From Alphaproteobacteria bacterium (GTDB lineage: Bacteria; Pseudomonadota; Gammaproteobacteria; Burkholderiales; Burkholderiaceae_C), in NCBI GenBank assembly GCA_030054175.1, contig JASGCM010000005.1, positions 62,001-126,000 of the forward strand: a DNA stretch of 64,000 nt, given 5' to 3'. The position numbers and the translations under genes were made by a program. The notes under the pieces are model-generated. The model did not search any database and was not told where the DNA came from. It saw only the letters and a list, made by a program, of their open reading frames with translations. Below, one piece after another: positions 34,252-44,742 of this stretch. Each line of letters opens with the position of its first letter. The stretch's first letter is position 1.

Positions 34252-37200
34252 GTGACCGCTTCGTTTTTGCTTGAGTTCCCCGACCAGCTGCCCGTCTCCG
34301 CCCGTCGAGCCGAGATCGAACAGGCCATGCGCGAGCATCAGGTCATCATCGTGTGCGGCGAAACCGGTTCGGGCAAGACCACACAGTTGCCCAAAATCGC
34401 CTTGGCCATGGGGCGAGGTGCGCAGGAGTCCGGTCAACGCCCCCGGATGATCGGCCACACTCAGCCGCGCCGGATTGCCGCGACCTCGGTGGCCAAGCGC
34501 ATCGCCCAAGAGTTGCAAACCCCGCTGGGCGAGGTGGTGGGCTACAAAGTCCGATTCAACGACCGCCTAGAGCGCGGGGCCCGGGTCAAATTGATGACCG
34601 ACGGCATCTTGCTGGCCGAAACCCAGGGTGATCCGCTGTTGCGTGCGTATGACACCTTGATCATCGACGAGGCGCACGAGCGCAACCTGAACATTGATTT
34701 TTTGCTGGGCTATCTGAAACAACTTTTGCCCAGGCGCCCCGATTTGAAGGTGGTGATCACCTCGGCGACCATCGATTCCGACCGCTTTGCCCGCCACTTC
34801 GCCAGCGCTCAAGGCCCGGCGCCGGTCATCATGGTGTCGGGCCGAACTTTTCCCGTCGAGCAACGCTATCGACCCTTTGAGGACAGCAAAGACCATGGTT
34901 TGAATCAGGCGGTGGCCGAGGCCGTGGATGAGTTGTGGGTGGGTGGCAGCGGCGGCGATATTTTGGTTTTTTTGCCAGGCGAGCGCGAAATTCGAGACTT
35001 GGCCGACCATCTGCGAGGGCATCTGTCCCAGTCGGCCTGGAGTCGCGACACCGAGATATTGCCTTTGTTTTCGCGCTTGTCGCAGGCCGAGCAAGACCGA
35101 GTGTTCGACACCTCTGGCGAGCGGCGGGTGGTTCTGGCCACCAACGTGGCCGAGACCTCTCTGACCGTGCCGGGCATCCGTTACGTCATCGATGTGGGCA
35201 CTGCCCGGGTGAAGCGCTACAACCTGCGCAGCAAGGTCGAGCAGTTGCAATTCGAACCGGTCAGCCAAGCGGCGGCCAACCAGCGCGCCGGTCGTTGCGG
35301 CCGCGTCGCCAACGGCATCTGCATTCGCCTTTTTGATGAAACCGATTTCCTGGGGCGTGCGCGTTTCACCGACCCGGAAATTCTGCGCAGCTCTCTGGCC
35401 AACGTGATTCTGCGCATGAAGTCGCTGGGCTTGGGCCGGGTCGAAGATTTTCCATTCATCGATCCGCCCTCATCGCGCGCCATCGCCGACGGGCATCAAT
35501 TGCTCGCCGAGCTGGGTGCGGTTGACGATGAGCAAAACCTGACCGCTTTGGGGCGCGAGTTGGCGCGCTTGCCGCTGGACCCGAGGGTCGGACGCATGAT
35601 CCTTGAGGCCCGATCGCGGGGCGCTCTGGACGAGGTGCTGGTGATAGCCAGCGCCTTGTCCGTGCAAGACGTGCGCGACCGCCCCGTCGACGTTCAAACC
35701 CAGGCCGATCAGAAGCATGCCCAATTCAAAGACGACAAGAGCGAATTCAGTGGTCTGGTCAACCTGTGGCGTTGGTTGCACGAGGCGCGCGGCGGCCAAG
35801 GCCAGGCGCACAAACTCTCGAACCGGCAGTACGAACAGCTGTTGCGTTCGCATTACATTCATGTGCGACGTGTGCGCGAGTGGCGTGACGTGCACAGCCA
35901 ACTGTTGACGGTGGTGCGTGAGCAGGGCTGGAAGCTCAATACCACGCCGGCCAGTTACGAACAAATTCACCTCTCGATGCTGGCCGGCTTGCTGGGAAAT
36001 GTGGGCTGCAAGGTCGACGACGAAGAGGTTTACCTGGGCGCGCGCGGTATCAAGTTTTACCGCCATCCCGGCGCGCATTTGCGCAAAAAACCCGGTCGCT
36101 GGTTGGTGGCAGCCGAGTTGGTCGACACCACGCGCTTGTTCGGTCGCGGTTTGGCGCAGATCGACCCCGCTGGCTTGGAAGAGATCGGTGCGCACGTTCT
36201 GAAAAAGCAGTGGTTGGACCCGCACTGGGACAAAAAGCACAACGAGGTTCTGGCTTTCGAACGCGCCACGCTGTATGGCCTGGTGGTCTACAGCGGACGC
36301 CGTCGCCCCTATGCAGCGGTCGATCCGGTCGGTGCGCGCGAGATCTTCATCCGCGAGGCTCTGGTGGGTGGGGCCTGGGAGGGGCAATTGCCTTTTTTGC
36401 AGGCCAATCGGCAGATGGTCCGCAAGGTCCAAGAACTCGAGCACAAGTCACGCCGCCAAGATGTCTTGGTGGACGAAGAGCTGATTTACGCTTATTACGA
36501 CGCTCAAATTCCCGCCACCATTTGCAATGCCCGTGATCTGGAATTCTGGTGGGGCAAGGCTGCGCGCGACAACCCCAAATTGCTGTACATGGGGCGAGAG
36601 GATCTGATGCGACATGAGGCGGCCAGCGTGACTGCGCAAGCCTTTCCACGTGTCATTCGCTTGGGTGGGGTCGATTGCGCCACCGATTATTTGCACGCCC
36701 CAGGCGACGCACGAGATGGATTGACGGTGACGGTGCCTCTGTTCGTGCTCAATCAAGTCTCGGAAGAGCGTTGTGAGTGGTTGGTGCCGGGGATGCTGAA
36801 AGACAAGATATTGGCTTTGCTCAAAAGCCTGCCGCAAAAGCCACGTTCGCGTTTCGTGCCTCTGCCCGACAACGCGGCCCGCTTGGCCGAGGCTCTGGGC
36901 TCTCCCGAGGTCTTTGGCCACGGCTCGCTGACCGATGTCTTGCTGCGCCAGGTGCGAGATCTGACCAGCCTGGATGTCAAGCGTGCCGATTTCAAATTGG
37001 ACATGGTCCCGCCCCATTTGTTCATGAATTTGCGCGTGGTCGACGAACATGGCCGACAACTGGGTGTGGGTCGAAATTTGGGGGCCTTGCGCACCGAGTG
37101 GGGCCAGCATGCGCGCGGCGCCTTTCAGGCCTTGGCCCAACTCAAGGCGAAGCCGACAGGGTCTTTGGTGGCCGAGAAGGATTCAACAGCGCCGACCCAG

Positions 37201-38103
37201 GTGCCAGCCCAACGGTCAGCGGGCAGGACTCCATCGTCCGAGGTTGCGCCTGCCAGTGCTGGTCCCTACTCGGCGTGGACTTTTGGTGAGTTGCCCGAGT
37301 TGATGGAAATCCGCAAGGGTGGTCAAACCTTGGTCGGCTTCCCGGCCTTGGTCGATCATGATGCGGCGGTGATGATCGAGGTGTTTGATGAACCCGAATT
37401 GGCACAGAAAAAGCACCTGGCGGGTTTGCGTCGTTTGTTCTCCTTGCAGATCAAAGATGCTTTGAAGTACCTGGAAAAGAGCATTCCAGACCTGCAAAAA
37501 ATGGCGGTGGCCTACATGTCCTTGGGCAGCCAAGAAGAGTTGCGCCAGCAAATCATCGACTTGGCCCTGGATCGTGCGTTCTTGCTCGAGCCCTGGCCGT
37601 GTGACGAGGCCAGTTTCAAGACGAGGCTGGAAGAGGGGCGCACCCGCTTGACCCTGATTGCCAACGAAGTGGCGAGGTTGTGCGCTCAGGTTCTGGCTGA
37701 ATTTGCCACGGCCCAGAAAAAAATTCGCGACAGCAAAGGGCAGGCCGATGCGGCGGCCGACTGTGCCCAGCAATTGCAGCGCCTGGTGGGCAAACAGTTT
37801 GTACGCGACACGCCGTGGCCGCAAATGCAGCACTTGGTGCGGTATTTGAAGGCCATTACCCTGCGCCTGAACAAGTGTCGCTCCGACCCGGCGCGAGACG
37901 CGCAACGCCTGTCCGAGGTGAAGGCCCTAGAGCAACGCTATTGGCGCTTGGTATCCGAGCGCAAGGGCGTCACTGACGAGCGCATGCTCGAGTTCCGCTG
38001 GCTACTCGAAGAATTGCGGGTGAGTTTCTTCGCCCAAGAGTTGCGCACCCCGCAACCGGTCAGCATCAAGCGCTTGGAGAAAGCCTGGGCCCAATTGAGT
38101 TGA
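34252..38103 (+). CDS. hrpA: ATP-dependent RNA helicase HrpA
   Basis: 1283 residues, typical for HrpA (~1300). DEAH-box helicase core: Walker A CGETGSGKTTQ near residue 36, the IDEAHERN box, SATIDSDRF, VLATNVAETSLTVPGI and the QRAGRCGR motif, followed by the HA2 and OB domains and a long C-terminal DUF3418 region. It acts in mRNA processing and rescue of stalled ribosomes. Start chosen as GTG 34252, in frame and just before conserved sequence; TTG at 34219 is possible. The same frame is open ~1.4 kb upstream only because it is antisense to argA. Confidence 0.93.
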   Translation: MTASFLLEFPDQLPVSARRAEIEQAMREHQVIIVCGETGSGKTTQLPKIALAMGRGAQESGQRPRMIGHTQPRRIAATSVAKRIAQELQTPLGEVVGYKVRFNDRLERGARVKLMTDGILLAETQGDPLLRAYDTLIIDEAHERNLNIDFLLGYLKQLLPRRPDLKVVITSATIDSDRFARHFASAQGPAPVIMVSGRTFPVEQRYRPFEDSKDHGLNQAVAEAVDELWVGGSGGDILVFLPGEREIRDLADHLRGHLSQSAWSRDTEILPLFSRLSQAEQDRVFDTSGERRVVLATNVAETSLTVPGIRYVIDVGTARVKRYNLRSKVEQLQFEPVSQAAANQRAGRCGRVANGICIRLFDETDFLGRARFTDPEILRSSLANVILRMKSLGLGRVEDFPFIDPPSSRAIADGHQLLAELGAVDDEQNLTALGRELARLPLDPRVGRMILEARSRGALDEVLVIASALSVQDVRDRPVDVQTQADQKHAQFKDDKSEFSGLVNLWRWLHEARGGQGQAHKLSNRQYEQLLRSHYIHVRRVREWRDVHSQLLTVVREQGWKLNTTPASYEQIHLSMLAGLLGNVGCKVDDEEVYLGARGIKFYRHPGAHLRKKPGRWLVAAELVDTTRLFGRGLAQIDPAGLEEIGAHVLKKQWLDPHWDKKHNEVLAFERATLYGLVVYSGRRRPYAAVDPVGAREIFIREALVGGAWEGQLPFLQANRQMVRKVQELEHKSRRQDVLVDEELIYAYYDAQIPATICNARDLEFWWGKAARDNPKLLYMGREDLMRHEAASVTAQAFPRVIRLGGVDCATDYLHAPGDARDGLTVTVPLFVLNQVSEERCEWLVPGMLKDKILALLKSLPQKPRSRFVPLPDNAARLAEALGSPEVFGHGSLTDVLLRQVRDLTSLDVKRADFKLDMVPPHLFMNLRVVDEHGRQLGVGRNLGALRTEWGQHARGAFQALAQLKAKPTGSLVAEKDSTAPTQVPAQRSAGRTPSSEVAPASAGPYSAWTFGELPELMEIRKGGQTLVGFPALVDHDAAVMIEVFDEPELAQKKHLAGLRRLFSLQIKDALKYLEKSIPDLQKMAVAYMSLGSQEELRQQIIDLALDRAFLLEPWPCDEASFKTRLEEGRTRLTLIANEVARLCAQVLAEFATAQKKIRDSKGQADAAADCAQQLQRLVGKQFVRDTPWPQMQHLVRYLKAITLRLNKCRSDPARDAQRLSEVKALEQRYWRLVSERKGVTDERMLEFRWLLEELRVSFFAQELRTPQPVSIKRLEKAWAQLS

Positions 38104-38117
38104 GCCCCGACCTGTGA

Positions 38118-39278
38118 CTAAAGACGGGCCAACCTTTGCAATGCGGTTTGCAGCGTTTCGTCCTTTTTGGCAAAACAAAAACGGATGATGCGCTGATCAA
38201 ACCCATCGGCATAAAAGGCCGATAAGGGGATGGCCGCTACACCGATCTCACGGGTCAGCCACTGACAGAAGTCGGATTCGCTCAGGTTCTTCTCGGGCAC
38301 CCCCAAGCCGTCGATGCGGGCGCATTGGAAATAGCTGCCTTCGCTGGGCAACAATTTGAATTGGGTTTGTTCCAGTCCAGCACGAAACAGATCACGTTTG
38401 CGTTGGTAAAAGGCAGGCAGCTGCAAATAGGGTTGCGGGTCGGCCATGTAGGAAGCCAGGCCGTATTGCACCGGCGTGTTGACGGTGAATACGTTGAACT
38501 GGTGGACTTTGCGGTATTCCGAGGTGTACGCTGGCGGTGCCGCGCAATAGGCCACTTTCCATCCGGTGACGTGGTAAGTCTTGCCAAAACTGGAGATCAC
38601 AAAAGCCCGCTCGGCCAAGGCCGGAAAGCTGGCCACGCTCAGGTGTTGCAAAGGGGCGTAGACCATGTGCTCGTACACCTCATCCGAGAGCAAGATGACC
38701 TGCGTGGGCTCCAAAATCTCTTGCAACTTCAGCATTTCCTCGCGCGTCCAGACCGTGGCACTTGGGTTGTGCGGGGTGTTGACCATCATCATCCGGGTGC
38801 GTGGGGTGATGGCAGCGGCGATGCGATCGAAATCAGGCCGGAAGGTGCCCGGATGCAGGGGCACGCGCACGACCGTGCCACCAGCCAATTCGATGTTGGG
38901 GATGTAGCTGTCGTAGCATGGCTCGAGGACGATGACCTCATCTCCAGGGCGCACCACGGCCAGCACAGCGTTGATGATGGCTTGGGTGGCTCCGGCAGTC
39001 ACCGTGATTTCGCCCTCTGGGTCGTAGCGGCGACCGTAGAGGGTCTGGATTTTGTCCGAGATGGCTCGTCTGAGCTCGGGCACGCCCAGCATCGAGGGGT
39101 ATTGGTTCAAGCCCTTGCGCATGGCATCGGTCACGGCGTCGATCAGACGCGGGTCGCAATCGAAATCGGGAAATCCTTGGCCCAGGTTGACGGCCTTGCA
39201 TTCTTGCGCCAAGGCGGACATGACGGTGAAGATGGTGGTGCCCACACGGGGCAGTTTGGATTCAATCTGAGGGGTCAT
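38118..39278 (-). CDS. PLP-dependent aminotransferase, class I/II (methionine/kynurenine type)
   Basis: 386 residues. Fold-type I aminotransferase with NLGQGFPDFDCD, GLNQYPSMLGVPELR, TVTAGATQAI, MMVNTPHNPSA, LLSDEVYEHMVY and the PLP-Lys motif SSFGKTYHVTGWKVAY. These match YbdL-like methionine or kynurenine-oxoglutarate transaminases. Start nine bases after the cysB stop, so it may share the cysB transcript. A role in methionine metabolism would fit that link, but is inference. Confidence 0.85.
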   Translation of the reverse strand: MTPQIESKLPRVGTTIFTVMSALAQECKAVNLGQGFPDFDCDPRLIDAVTDAMRKGLNQYPSMLGVPELRRAISDKIQTLYGRRYDPEGEITVTAGATQAIINAVLAVVRPGDEVIVLEPCYDSYIPNIELAGGTVVRVPLHPGTFRPDFDRIAAAITPRTRMMMVNTPHNPSATVWTREEMLKLQEILEPTQVILLSDEVYEHMVYAPLQHLSVASFPALAERAFVISSFGKTYHVTGWKVAYCAAPPAYTSEYRKVHQFNVFTVNTPVQYGLASYMADPQPYLQLPAFYQRKRDLFRAGLEQTQFKLLPSEGSYFQCARIDGLGVPEKNLSESDFCQWLTREIGVAAIPLSAFYADGFDQRIIRFCFAKKDETLQTALQRLARL

Positions 39279-39287
39279 GGTGAAAAA

Positions 39288-40229
39288 TCAAAGTTCATAG
39301 TCGGTGTCGCGGCCTTCCAGCGCCATTTGCACCAAATCCCGGTTGAGCTGGTCGCTGAGCATGTGGGCGAATTCCAGCACGAAATGACGCAGGTAGCTGC
39401 CTTTTTTGAAGGCGACTCGGGCCATATTGGTTCCAAACAGTTGGCCAGCGGGGCGGCTGATCAGGTTGTCGGGCAAGCCGTCCTTGACCGCCATTTCGGC
39501 CACGATGCCCACCCCCATGCCCAGACTGACATAGGTTTTGATCACATCTGAATCGATGGCTTCCAATGCGATGCGCGGAGCCAAGCCCTGTTGCGCGAAG
39601 GCCTGATCGATGCGCGAGCGACCCGTGAACGAGGGGTGGTAAGTGACCAGCGGATACTCGGCCAGACGCTCCAGTGAAATTTGGCGCGCGTTGGCCAAGG
39701 GGTGGTCGCATGGCATGACCAACTCGTGCTGCCACTGGTAGCACGGCAGAGTCACCAGTTCGGGGTAGTTGGCCAGCGACTCGGTGGCCATGCCGATTTC
39801 AGCCACCTCTTCGATCACCATGCGGGCCACTTGATCGGGCGAACCTTGGTGCAGGCTGACGGTGACCTCTGGGTAGGCAGCGCGCAACTTGGCCACCGGT
39901 TGAGGCAGGACATAACGCGCCTGGGTGTGGGTGGTGGCGATGGACAGGGTACCGTGGTCTTGGGCGCTGTACTGCTGACCGATGCGGCGAAGGTTGCTCA
40001 CCTCACGCAGAATCAGGTCGATGCTTTTGAGCACATGCTGGCCCGGTTCGGTGATGCGTTTGAGGCGTTTGCCGTGGCGGGTGAAGATGTCGACGCCGAG
40101 TTCCTGTTCCAACTCAAGGATGGCTTTGGACACCCCGGGCTGTGAGGTGTGCAGGGCTTTGGCCGCCTCGGTCAGGTTCAGGTTGCGCCGGACTGCTTCC
40201 TGTACAAATCTGAATTGGTGCAGGTTCAT
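39288..40229 (-). CDS. cysB: LysR-family sulfur assimilation regulator CysB
   Basis: 313 residues. Full CysB hallmark start MNLHQFRFVQEAVRRNLNLT and helix-turn-helix ALHTSQPGVSKAILELEQELG, then an effector domain with TTHTQARYVLP and YHPSFTGRSRID, which bind acetylserine or sulfate-type ligands. It should activate cysI-DUF934-cysHDN at 25.5-30.6 kb. Gene lies 14 bases downstream of the sirohydrochlorin chelatase on the same strand. Confidence 0.93.
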   Translation of the reverse strand: MNLHQFRFVQEAVRRNLNLTEAAKALHTSQPGVSKAILELEQELGVDIFTRHGKRLKRITEPGQHVLKSIDLILREVSNLRRIGQQYSAQDHGTLSIATTHTQARYVLPQPVAKLRAAYPEVTVSLHQGSPDQVARMVIEEVAEIGMATESLANYPELVTLPCYQWQHELVMPCDHPLANARQISLERLAEYPLVTYHPSFTGRSRIDQAFAQQGLAPRIALEAIDSDVIKTYVSLGMGVGIVAEMAVKDGLPDNLISRPAGQLFGTNMARVAFKKGSYLRHFVLEFAHMLSDQLNRDLVQMALEGRDTDYEL

Positions 40230-40243
40230 AACCTGTGATTATA

Positions 40244-40612
40244 TCAATTCAGTTTATCCAGTGCTATTTGGCATGTAACCTCAAGCAGCCTTGGGTCTTC
40301 GCCCAAGGCCGACAGGACCTCGAAGGTCGTCAAGGGGTGTTGCGCTCGCAGGTCTTGCACCAGCTGGGGCAAGTCTTCGCGGGCGTGACGGCCCATGCCC
40401 AGGAACATGGGCAAGATGCGGATGTGTTGTACCCCCTGGGCCAACAGATCGTGCACGCAGTGGGGCAGATCGGGTTCGGTCAGCTCCAGGTAGGCGCAGC
40501 GCACCAACAGTTCGGGCGCCAGTACGCCGATGCGCTCTTGCACCGCTTGGATGGGGCCATGCCAGAGCGGGTCTCTGGAGCCATGGGCGAACAAAATCAG
40601 GGCGGTTTTCAT
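40244..40612 (-). CDS. Short CbiX/SirB-type sirohydrochlorin chelatase
   Basis: 122 residues. The single-domain CbiX fold is clear: LILFAHGSRDPLWHGPIQ with the metal His, CAYLELTEPDLP and IRILPMFLGMGRHAREDLPQL with the second His set. It inserts Fe or Co into sirohydrochlorin. With cysI needing siroheme and cysB next door, iron insertion is likely. Start at 40612 overlaps the lptG stop (ATGA). No cysG or other siroheme gene is in the window. Confidence 0.88.
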   Translation of the reverse strand: MKTALILFAHGSRDPLWHGPIQAVQERIGVLAPELLVRCAYLELTEPDLPHCVHDLLAQGVQHIRILPMFLGMGRHAREDLPQLVQDLRAQHPLTTFEVLSALGEDPRLLEVTCQIALDKLN

Positions 40613-41718
40613 TGGCGGACGACCAGCCAGCCAAAAGCCAGCAAAGAGATGAAGGTGTAAATCATGCCGGGGAAGGCGGCAGCCAACCAGGGCGACCACT
40701 GCCGCAGGTTGCCGATGTGGCCAAAGACATTGTTGAGCAGAAAGAAGCTGACCCCGACCATGACACCGATGAAAACCAGGTTGGTAATTTGCCCCGCGCG
40801 GAAATGCAAATAGGCAAAGGGCAGGGCCAGTACGATCATCACCAGACAGCTGATGGGGTAGAACACCTTGTTCCAGAAGACGATTTCATAGCGCTGGCTG
40901 CTCTGGTCGTTGTTTTGCAAGTAGCGGATGTACTGGAACAAATCGAAGGTGCGCATGCGGTCGGGGTTGAGCAGGGCCACGCTGACCATCTCGGGGGTGA
41001 CCCGGGTGTTCCAGATCCATGGATCCAGGCGATCCATTTTTTGAGCCAAACTCATGTCTGCGTCGGGTTGAAACACGCGCCGCTGCACGTCTTTGAGCGA
41101 CCATGACTCGCTGTCGGCTGCATACACGCCGCGCGCCGCCAGCGTCATGCTTTTGAATTGCCCTTGAGCGTCAAACTCGTAAATTCGCACGCCCAATATT
41201 TCACCGTTCACATGGGCAGAACGGATGTGGATGGTTTGTTGCCAATCGTCACCGCGCTCGCGCAACCAAGCCCCCGAATTGCCAATCACCGACTCGCCCA
41301 TCGAACGCGCTTTGAAACTTTGTGCTTTGCGCTCGGCCCAAGGGGCTACATAGTCACCCATGACCCAAGTCAGTGCGATGAAGATCAGGCCCAGACGCGC
41401 CAGTTGACGCAGTGCAGTGAATGGGCCCAGGCCCGAGGTGCGCAAAATGGTGAATTCAGAACTCTGCGCCAGCCGGGCCATGACAAAGACGGTGCCGATC
41501 AGCACCGTGATGGGCAGCAACTCATAAATGTGGTTGGGAATCAGCAAGACCAGATAGACCATGGCTTGCGCGTAGCCATAACCCATGGCGTTTTTTTGCT
41601 GGATGACTTTAATTTCCTCCATCAGATCGAAGAAGAAGAACAAGGCCAAGAACCCCAGGGTGACGGTAGCGACCGAGAGAAAGATTTCACGATCGATCAG
41701 GCGGCGCAAGGTGATCAT
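40609..41718 (-). CDS. lptG: LPS export ABC transporter permease LptG
   Basis: 369 residues. Inner-membrane subunit that, with LptF and the ATPase LptB, lifts lipopolysaccharide out of the membrane. Three N-terminal spans (from ~15), a periplasmic beta-jellyroll, and three C-terminal spans. Signatures: VMARLAQSSEFTILRTSGLG and the C-terminal VFIGVMVGVSFFLLNNVFGHIG. Start overlaps the lptF stop; its stop overlaps cbiX. Confidence 0.93.
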   Translation of the reverse strand: MITLRRLIDREIFLSVATVTLGFLALFFFFDLMEEIKVIQQKNAMGYGYAQAMVYLVLLIPNHIYELLPITVLIGTVFVMARLAQSSEFTILRTSGLGPFTALRQLARLGLIFIALTWVMGDYVAPWAERKAQSFKARSMGESVIGNSGAWLRERGDDWQQTIHIRSAHVNGEILGVRIYEFDAQGQFKSMTLAARGVYAADSESWSLKDVQRRVFQPDADMSLAQKMDRLDPWIWNTRVTPEMVSVALLNPDRMRTFDLFQYIRYLQNNDQSSQRYEIVFWNKVFYPISCLVMIVLALPFAYLHFRAGQITNLVFIGVMVGVSFFLLNNVFGHIGNLRQWSPWLAAAFPGMIYTFISLLAFGWLVVRQ

Positions 41719-42803
41719 GCGCGCCTCCGCGCAGGGCGCCAGCGCCAATGCCAATGACCATTGCGGGCGGCGAGCAAGGCCAGTGTGCCCAGCGTGATAC
41801 TGCCGTGTAAGGCGAATACATGTCCCAACCAGTCGGACTTGCCGTTGGCGATCCACGACTGCCCCAGATTGATCAGGTTGAAATACACGATGAAGGTGAA
41901 GATACCCAACAGGATTTGTCCGCCGCGCGCACTCCTGGGGTTGACGCGCGCTGCGGCCACCGCCAGCAAACACAAGTTGACCGCTGACCAGACCAGCCCC
42001 AGTCGCCAAGCCAATTCCGCCAAGGCATAGCGGTCGTGTTGGCGCCACAGGTCGGCGCTGGTCATGGCTTGGGCCGTGTATTGAGGCGTCAAACGAGGGG
42101 CGGTGTCGATGCGGGTGTCCAGGCGCTGGAACTCGACCAGACGGGCACTGCTGTCTTTCTCTGACAGCTCGAGTTGTTGACCGTTCTCGAGCACCAAAAA
42201 GCGCTCGCCCTCGATCTCGGTCAAGCGGCCAGAGCGAGCCGATGTGACCGTGCGACGCTGCGCTTCTTGGCTGGAGATGAACACATTGCGAGCGGGCTGA
42301 CCGTCGACGGTGTTCTTGTCAATAAAAAACACCCGGTTGCCACTGGCGGAAGACTGAAATAAACCAGGGGCGACACGTTCCAGATCGCCGCGCTGGCGAT
42401 AACGCTCGCGCAACTCCTGGTTTTGCTGGTGCGTCCAAGGCCACACCCAGAAAACCAAAAAAGCAATCAGCAGCCAGACGGGCCAACTGAAACGCAGCAC
42501 TGGTCTTAAAAATCCCATCAGTCCGACCCCGCTGCTGATCCAAATCACCATTTCACTGTCGCGAAACTGGCGGGACAGGCACGCACCGACCGAAAGAAAC
42601 AAGCTGAGTGTCAGGATGATGTGCAGGTTGCCCAACAAGGTGTAGCCCAGGATCAAGCTGACTTCAGATGGATTCACAACTCCCTTGCTGGCCAGGCCCA
42701 GGGTGCGGATCAGCATCATGGTCAGGACCACGGTCACCAGCACCACCAAAGTGGCGCTGAATGTCCGCATCAGTTCCTGGCGTATGGAGGAATGGAATAA
42801 CAT
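41715..42803 (-). CDS. lptF: LPS export ABC transporter permease LptF
   Basis: 362 residues. Partner of LptG. Starts MLFHSSIRQELMRTFSATL with spans near residues 15-35, 55-75 and 100-120, a central periplasmic domain (VFFIDKNTVDG) and C-terminal spans (WSAVNLCLLAVAAARVNPRSA). First gene of the lptF-lptG-cbiX-cysB-aminotransferase series. Diverges from pepA with a 26-base gap, the usual arrangement in Gammaproteobacteria and Betaproteobacteria. Confidence 0.93.
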   Translation of the reverse strand: MLFHSSIRQELMRTFSATLVVLVTVVLTMMLIRTLGLASKGVVNPSEVSLILGYTLLGNLHIILTLSLFLSVGACLSRQFRDSEMVIWISSGVGLMGFLRPVLRFSWPVWLLIAFLVFWVWPWTHQQNQELRERYRQRGDLERVAPGLFQSSASGNRVFFIDKNTVDGQPARNVFISSQEAQRRTVTSARSGRLTEIEGERFLVLENGQQLELSEKDSSARLVEFQRLDTRIDTAPRLTPQYTAQAMTSADLWRQHDRYALAELAWRLGLVWSAVNLCLLAVAAARVNPRSARGGQILLGIFTFIVYFNLINLGQSWIANGKSDWLGHVFALHGSITLGTLALLAARNGHWHWRWRPARRRA

Positions 42804-42829
42804 AGGCCGAATTCTAGGAAATGTGAATT

Positions 42830-44272
42830 ATGACCCCTGAACTCAAGACCCTGAATTTGGCCCAAGCGGCTCAACTCAAAACCGATCTGTTGGTGGTGCT
42901 GTTGTCGTCCCAAAGTCCCGAGGCGCAGTCCCCTCTGGGCACCTGGATCCACCAGGCCGTCAAGGCCAAGGACCTGGATGTGACGCAAGCCGGCCAAGTC
43001 CTGCACGGCTACCGTCCCCCTGGCGTCGCAGCGCGCAAGCTGGTTTTGGTGACCACCGCCGACGCCCCCGCCGCCAAATGGTGTGGTGCCTTGCAAAGCG
43101 CCTTGCAGGCGGCCAAGTTGTCGCAAACCCAGCTAGCCTGTTTGGTCTTGCCCACCGGCGACCCGGCCAGTGTCGAGGCCGCCATGCTGGCTTTGCACGA
43201 TGCCAGCTACGTTTATACCGCCACCAAACCCAGCGCCAAGGCCAGTCTTTTGCAGCGCTGCGTGCTGGGTGTTCCACTGGCCAAGGCGTCTGCAGCGGCT
43301 TTCGAGCGCGCCCGCGCCCGGATTTTGGGGGTGGGTTTGGCGCGCGAGTGGGGCAATCGACCCGCCAACCACGCCACGCCCACCCATCTGGCCAAAGTGG
43401 CCCTGGAGTTGGCTCGCCACAAGCGCGTCAGCTGCCAGGTGCTGGGACCCAAAGAAGTCGCCAAGCTGGGCATGGGCTCATTCATGGCCGTGGCCCAAGG
43501 CTCAGAGCAGTCACTGAAGTTCATCGTTCTGCAGTACAGCGGTGCGGCCAAATCCAAAGCACCGACGGTGCTGGTGGGCAAGGGCATCACTTTTGACACC
43601 GGCGGTATTTCGCTCAAGCCCGGTCCGGGCATGGACGAGATGAAGTTCGACATGTGCGGCGCTGCCAGCGTTTTGGGCACCTTCCGCGCCTTGGCCGAAT
43701 TGCAGCCCGCCATCAATGTGGTGGGCTTGATCCCGGCTTGCGAGAACATGCCCGATGGCCGTGCCCTGAAACCGGGCGATGTGGTCACCAGCATGAGTGG
43801 GCAGACCATCGAGGTCTTGAACACCGACGCCGAAGGCCGTTTGATTTTGTGCGATGCGTTGACCTATGCCGAGCGCTTCAAACCCAACGCAGTGATCGAC
43901 ATCGCTACCCTGACCGGTGCGTGTGTGATTGCCCTGGGCCATGTGCGCAGCGGCATGTACGCCACCGACGACCGCCTGGCGCAGGCCCTGCTTGCCGCCG
44001 GCGAGGCCGCGCTGGATCCGTGCTGGCGCATGCCCCTGGACGACGAGTACGCCGAAGGCCTGAAATCGAATTTTGCCGACGTGGCCAATGTGGCCGATCG
44101 GGCGGCCGGTTCGGTGACGGCGGCCAAGTTCTTGCAGCGCTTTGCCAAAAGCTACCCTTGGGCTCACCTGGACATCGCTGGCTCGGCCTGGAAGAGCGGG
44201 GCGGCCAAAGGGGCCACCGGTCGACCGGTGGGTTTGTTGCTGAACTATTTGCTGGATCACGCCCAGGCATGA
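42830..44272 (+). CDS. pepA: Leucyl aminopeptidase (cytosol aminopeptidase)
   Basis: 480 residues. M17 family dizinc peptidase. The C-terminal catalytic half has [32 protein letters not shown], the signature [10 protein letters not shown] and [11 protein letters not shown]. Metal ligands Lys, Asp and Glu in these motifs are intact. The N-terminal macro-like domain is present. PepA proteins also bind DNA in some species. Divergent from lptF and overlapping holC at the stop. Confidence 0.95.
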   Translation: MTPELKTLNLAQAAQLKTDLLVVLLSSQSPEAQSPLGTWIHQAVKAKDLDVTQAGQVLHGYRPPGVAARKLVLVTTADAPAAKWCGALQSALQAAKLSQTQLACLVLPTGDPASVEAAMLALHDASYVYTATKPSAKASLLQRCVLGVPLAKASAAAFERARARILGVGLAREWGNRPANHATPTHLAKVALELARHKRVSCQVLGPKEVAKLGMGSFMAVAQGSEQSLKFIVLQYSGAAKSKAPTVLVGKGITFDTGGISLKPGPGMDEMKFDMCGAASVLGTFRALAELQPAINVVGLIPACENMPDGRALKPGDVVTSMSGQTIEVLNTDAEGRLILCDALTYAERFKPNAVIDIATLTGACVIALGHVRSGMYATDDRLAQALLAAGEAALDPCWRMPLDDEYAEGLKSNFADVANVADRAAGSVTAAKFLQRFAKSYPWAHLDIAGSAWKSGAAKGATGRPVGLLLNYLLDHAQA

Positions 44273-44709
44273 CCGAGGTCGCTTTCCATTTCAATGTGCC
44301 GCAACTGCTGCCGTATGCTTGTCGCTTGCTGCGCAAGGCCACGCAGACCCAGGCACGGGTGACGGTGGTGGCGCCCGAGGCCGAGTTATGCAGCCTGGAC
44401 GCCCAGCTGTGGACTTTTGAGGCCGACACCTTTTTGGCGCACTGCCTTTGGGACGCGCCCGCCCATGTGTTGGCGGCCTCGCCCGTGGTGCTGGCCTGTG
44501 CCGAGTCCCTGGCGGTGTCACCACACCGCGAGGTCTTGGTGCACTGGGGCAACGCACAACCGCCCGCTGGATTCGAAAGCTACAACCGGTTGATCGAGTT
44601 GGTCAGTCATGACGAAGAAGATCGGGCGCGGGCCCGTGGCCGATGGAAACATTATGCAGATCGGGGATATCCCATGTCCCGCTATGATGTGTCCAAAGTT
44701 CGTGTTTGA
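44269..44709 (+). CDS. holC: DNA polymerase III subunit chi
   Basis: 146 residues. Links the clamp loader to SSB. Typical features: [20 protein letters not shown], then [18 protein letters not shown] and [35 protein letters not shown]. The start overlaps the pepA stop (ATGA), the common pepA-holC arrangement. Confidence 0.93.
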   Translation: MTEVAFHFNVPQLLPYACRLLRKATQTQARVTVVAPEAELCSLDAQLWTFEADTFLAHCLWDAPAHVLAASPVVLACAESLAVSPHREVLVHWGNAQPPAGFESYNRLIELVSHDEEDRARARGRWKHYADRGYPMSRYDVSKVRV

Positions 44710-44742
44710 TGTCATTTTGACGTTCATCATCAGGAGAAAACC

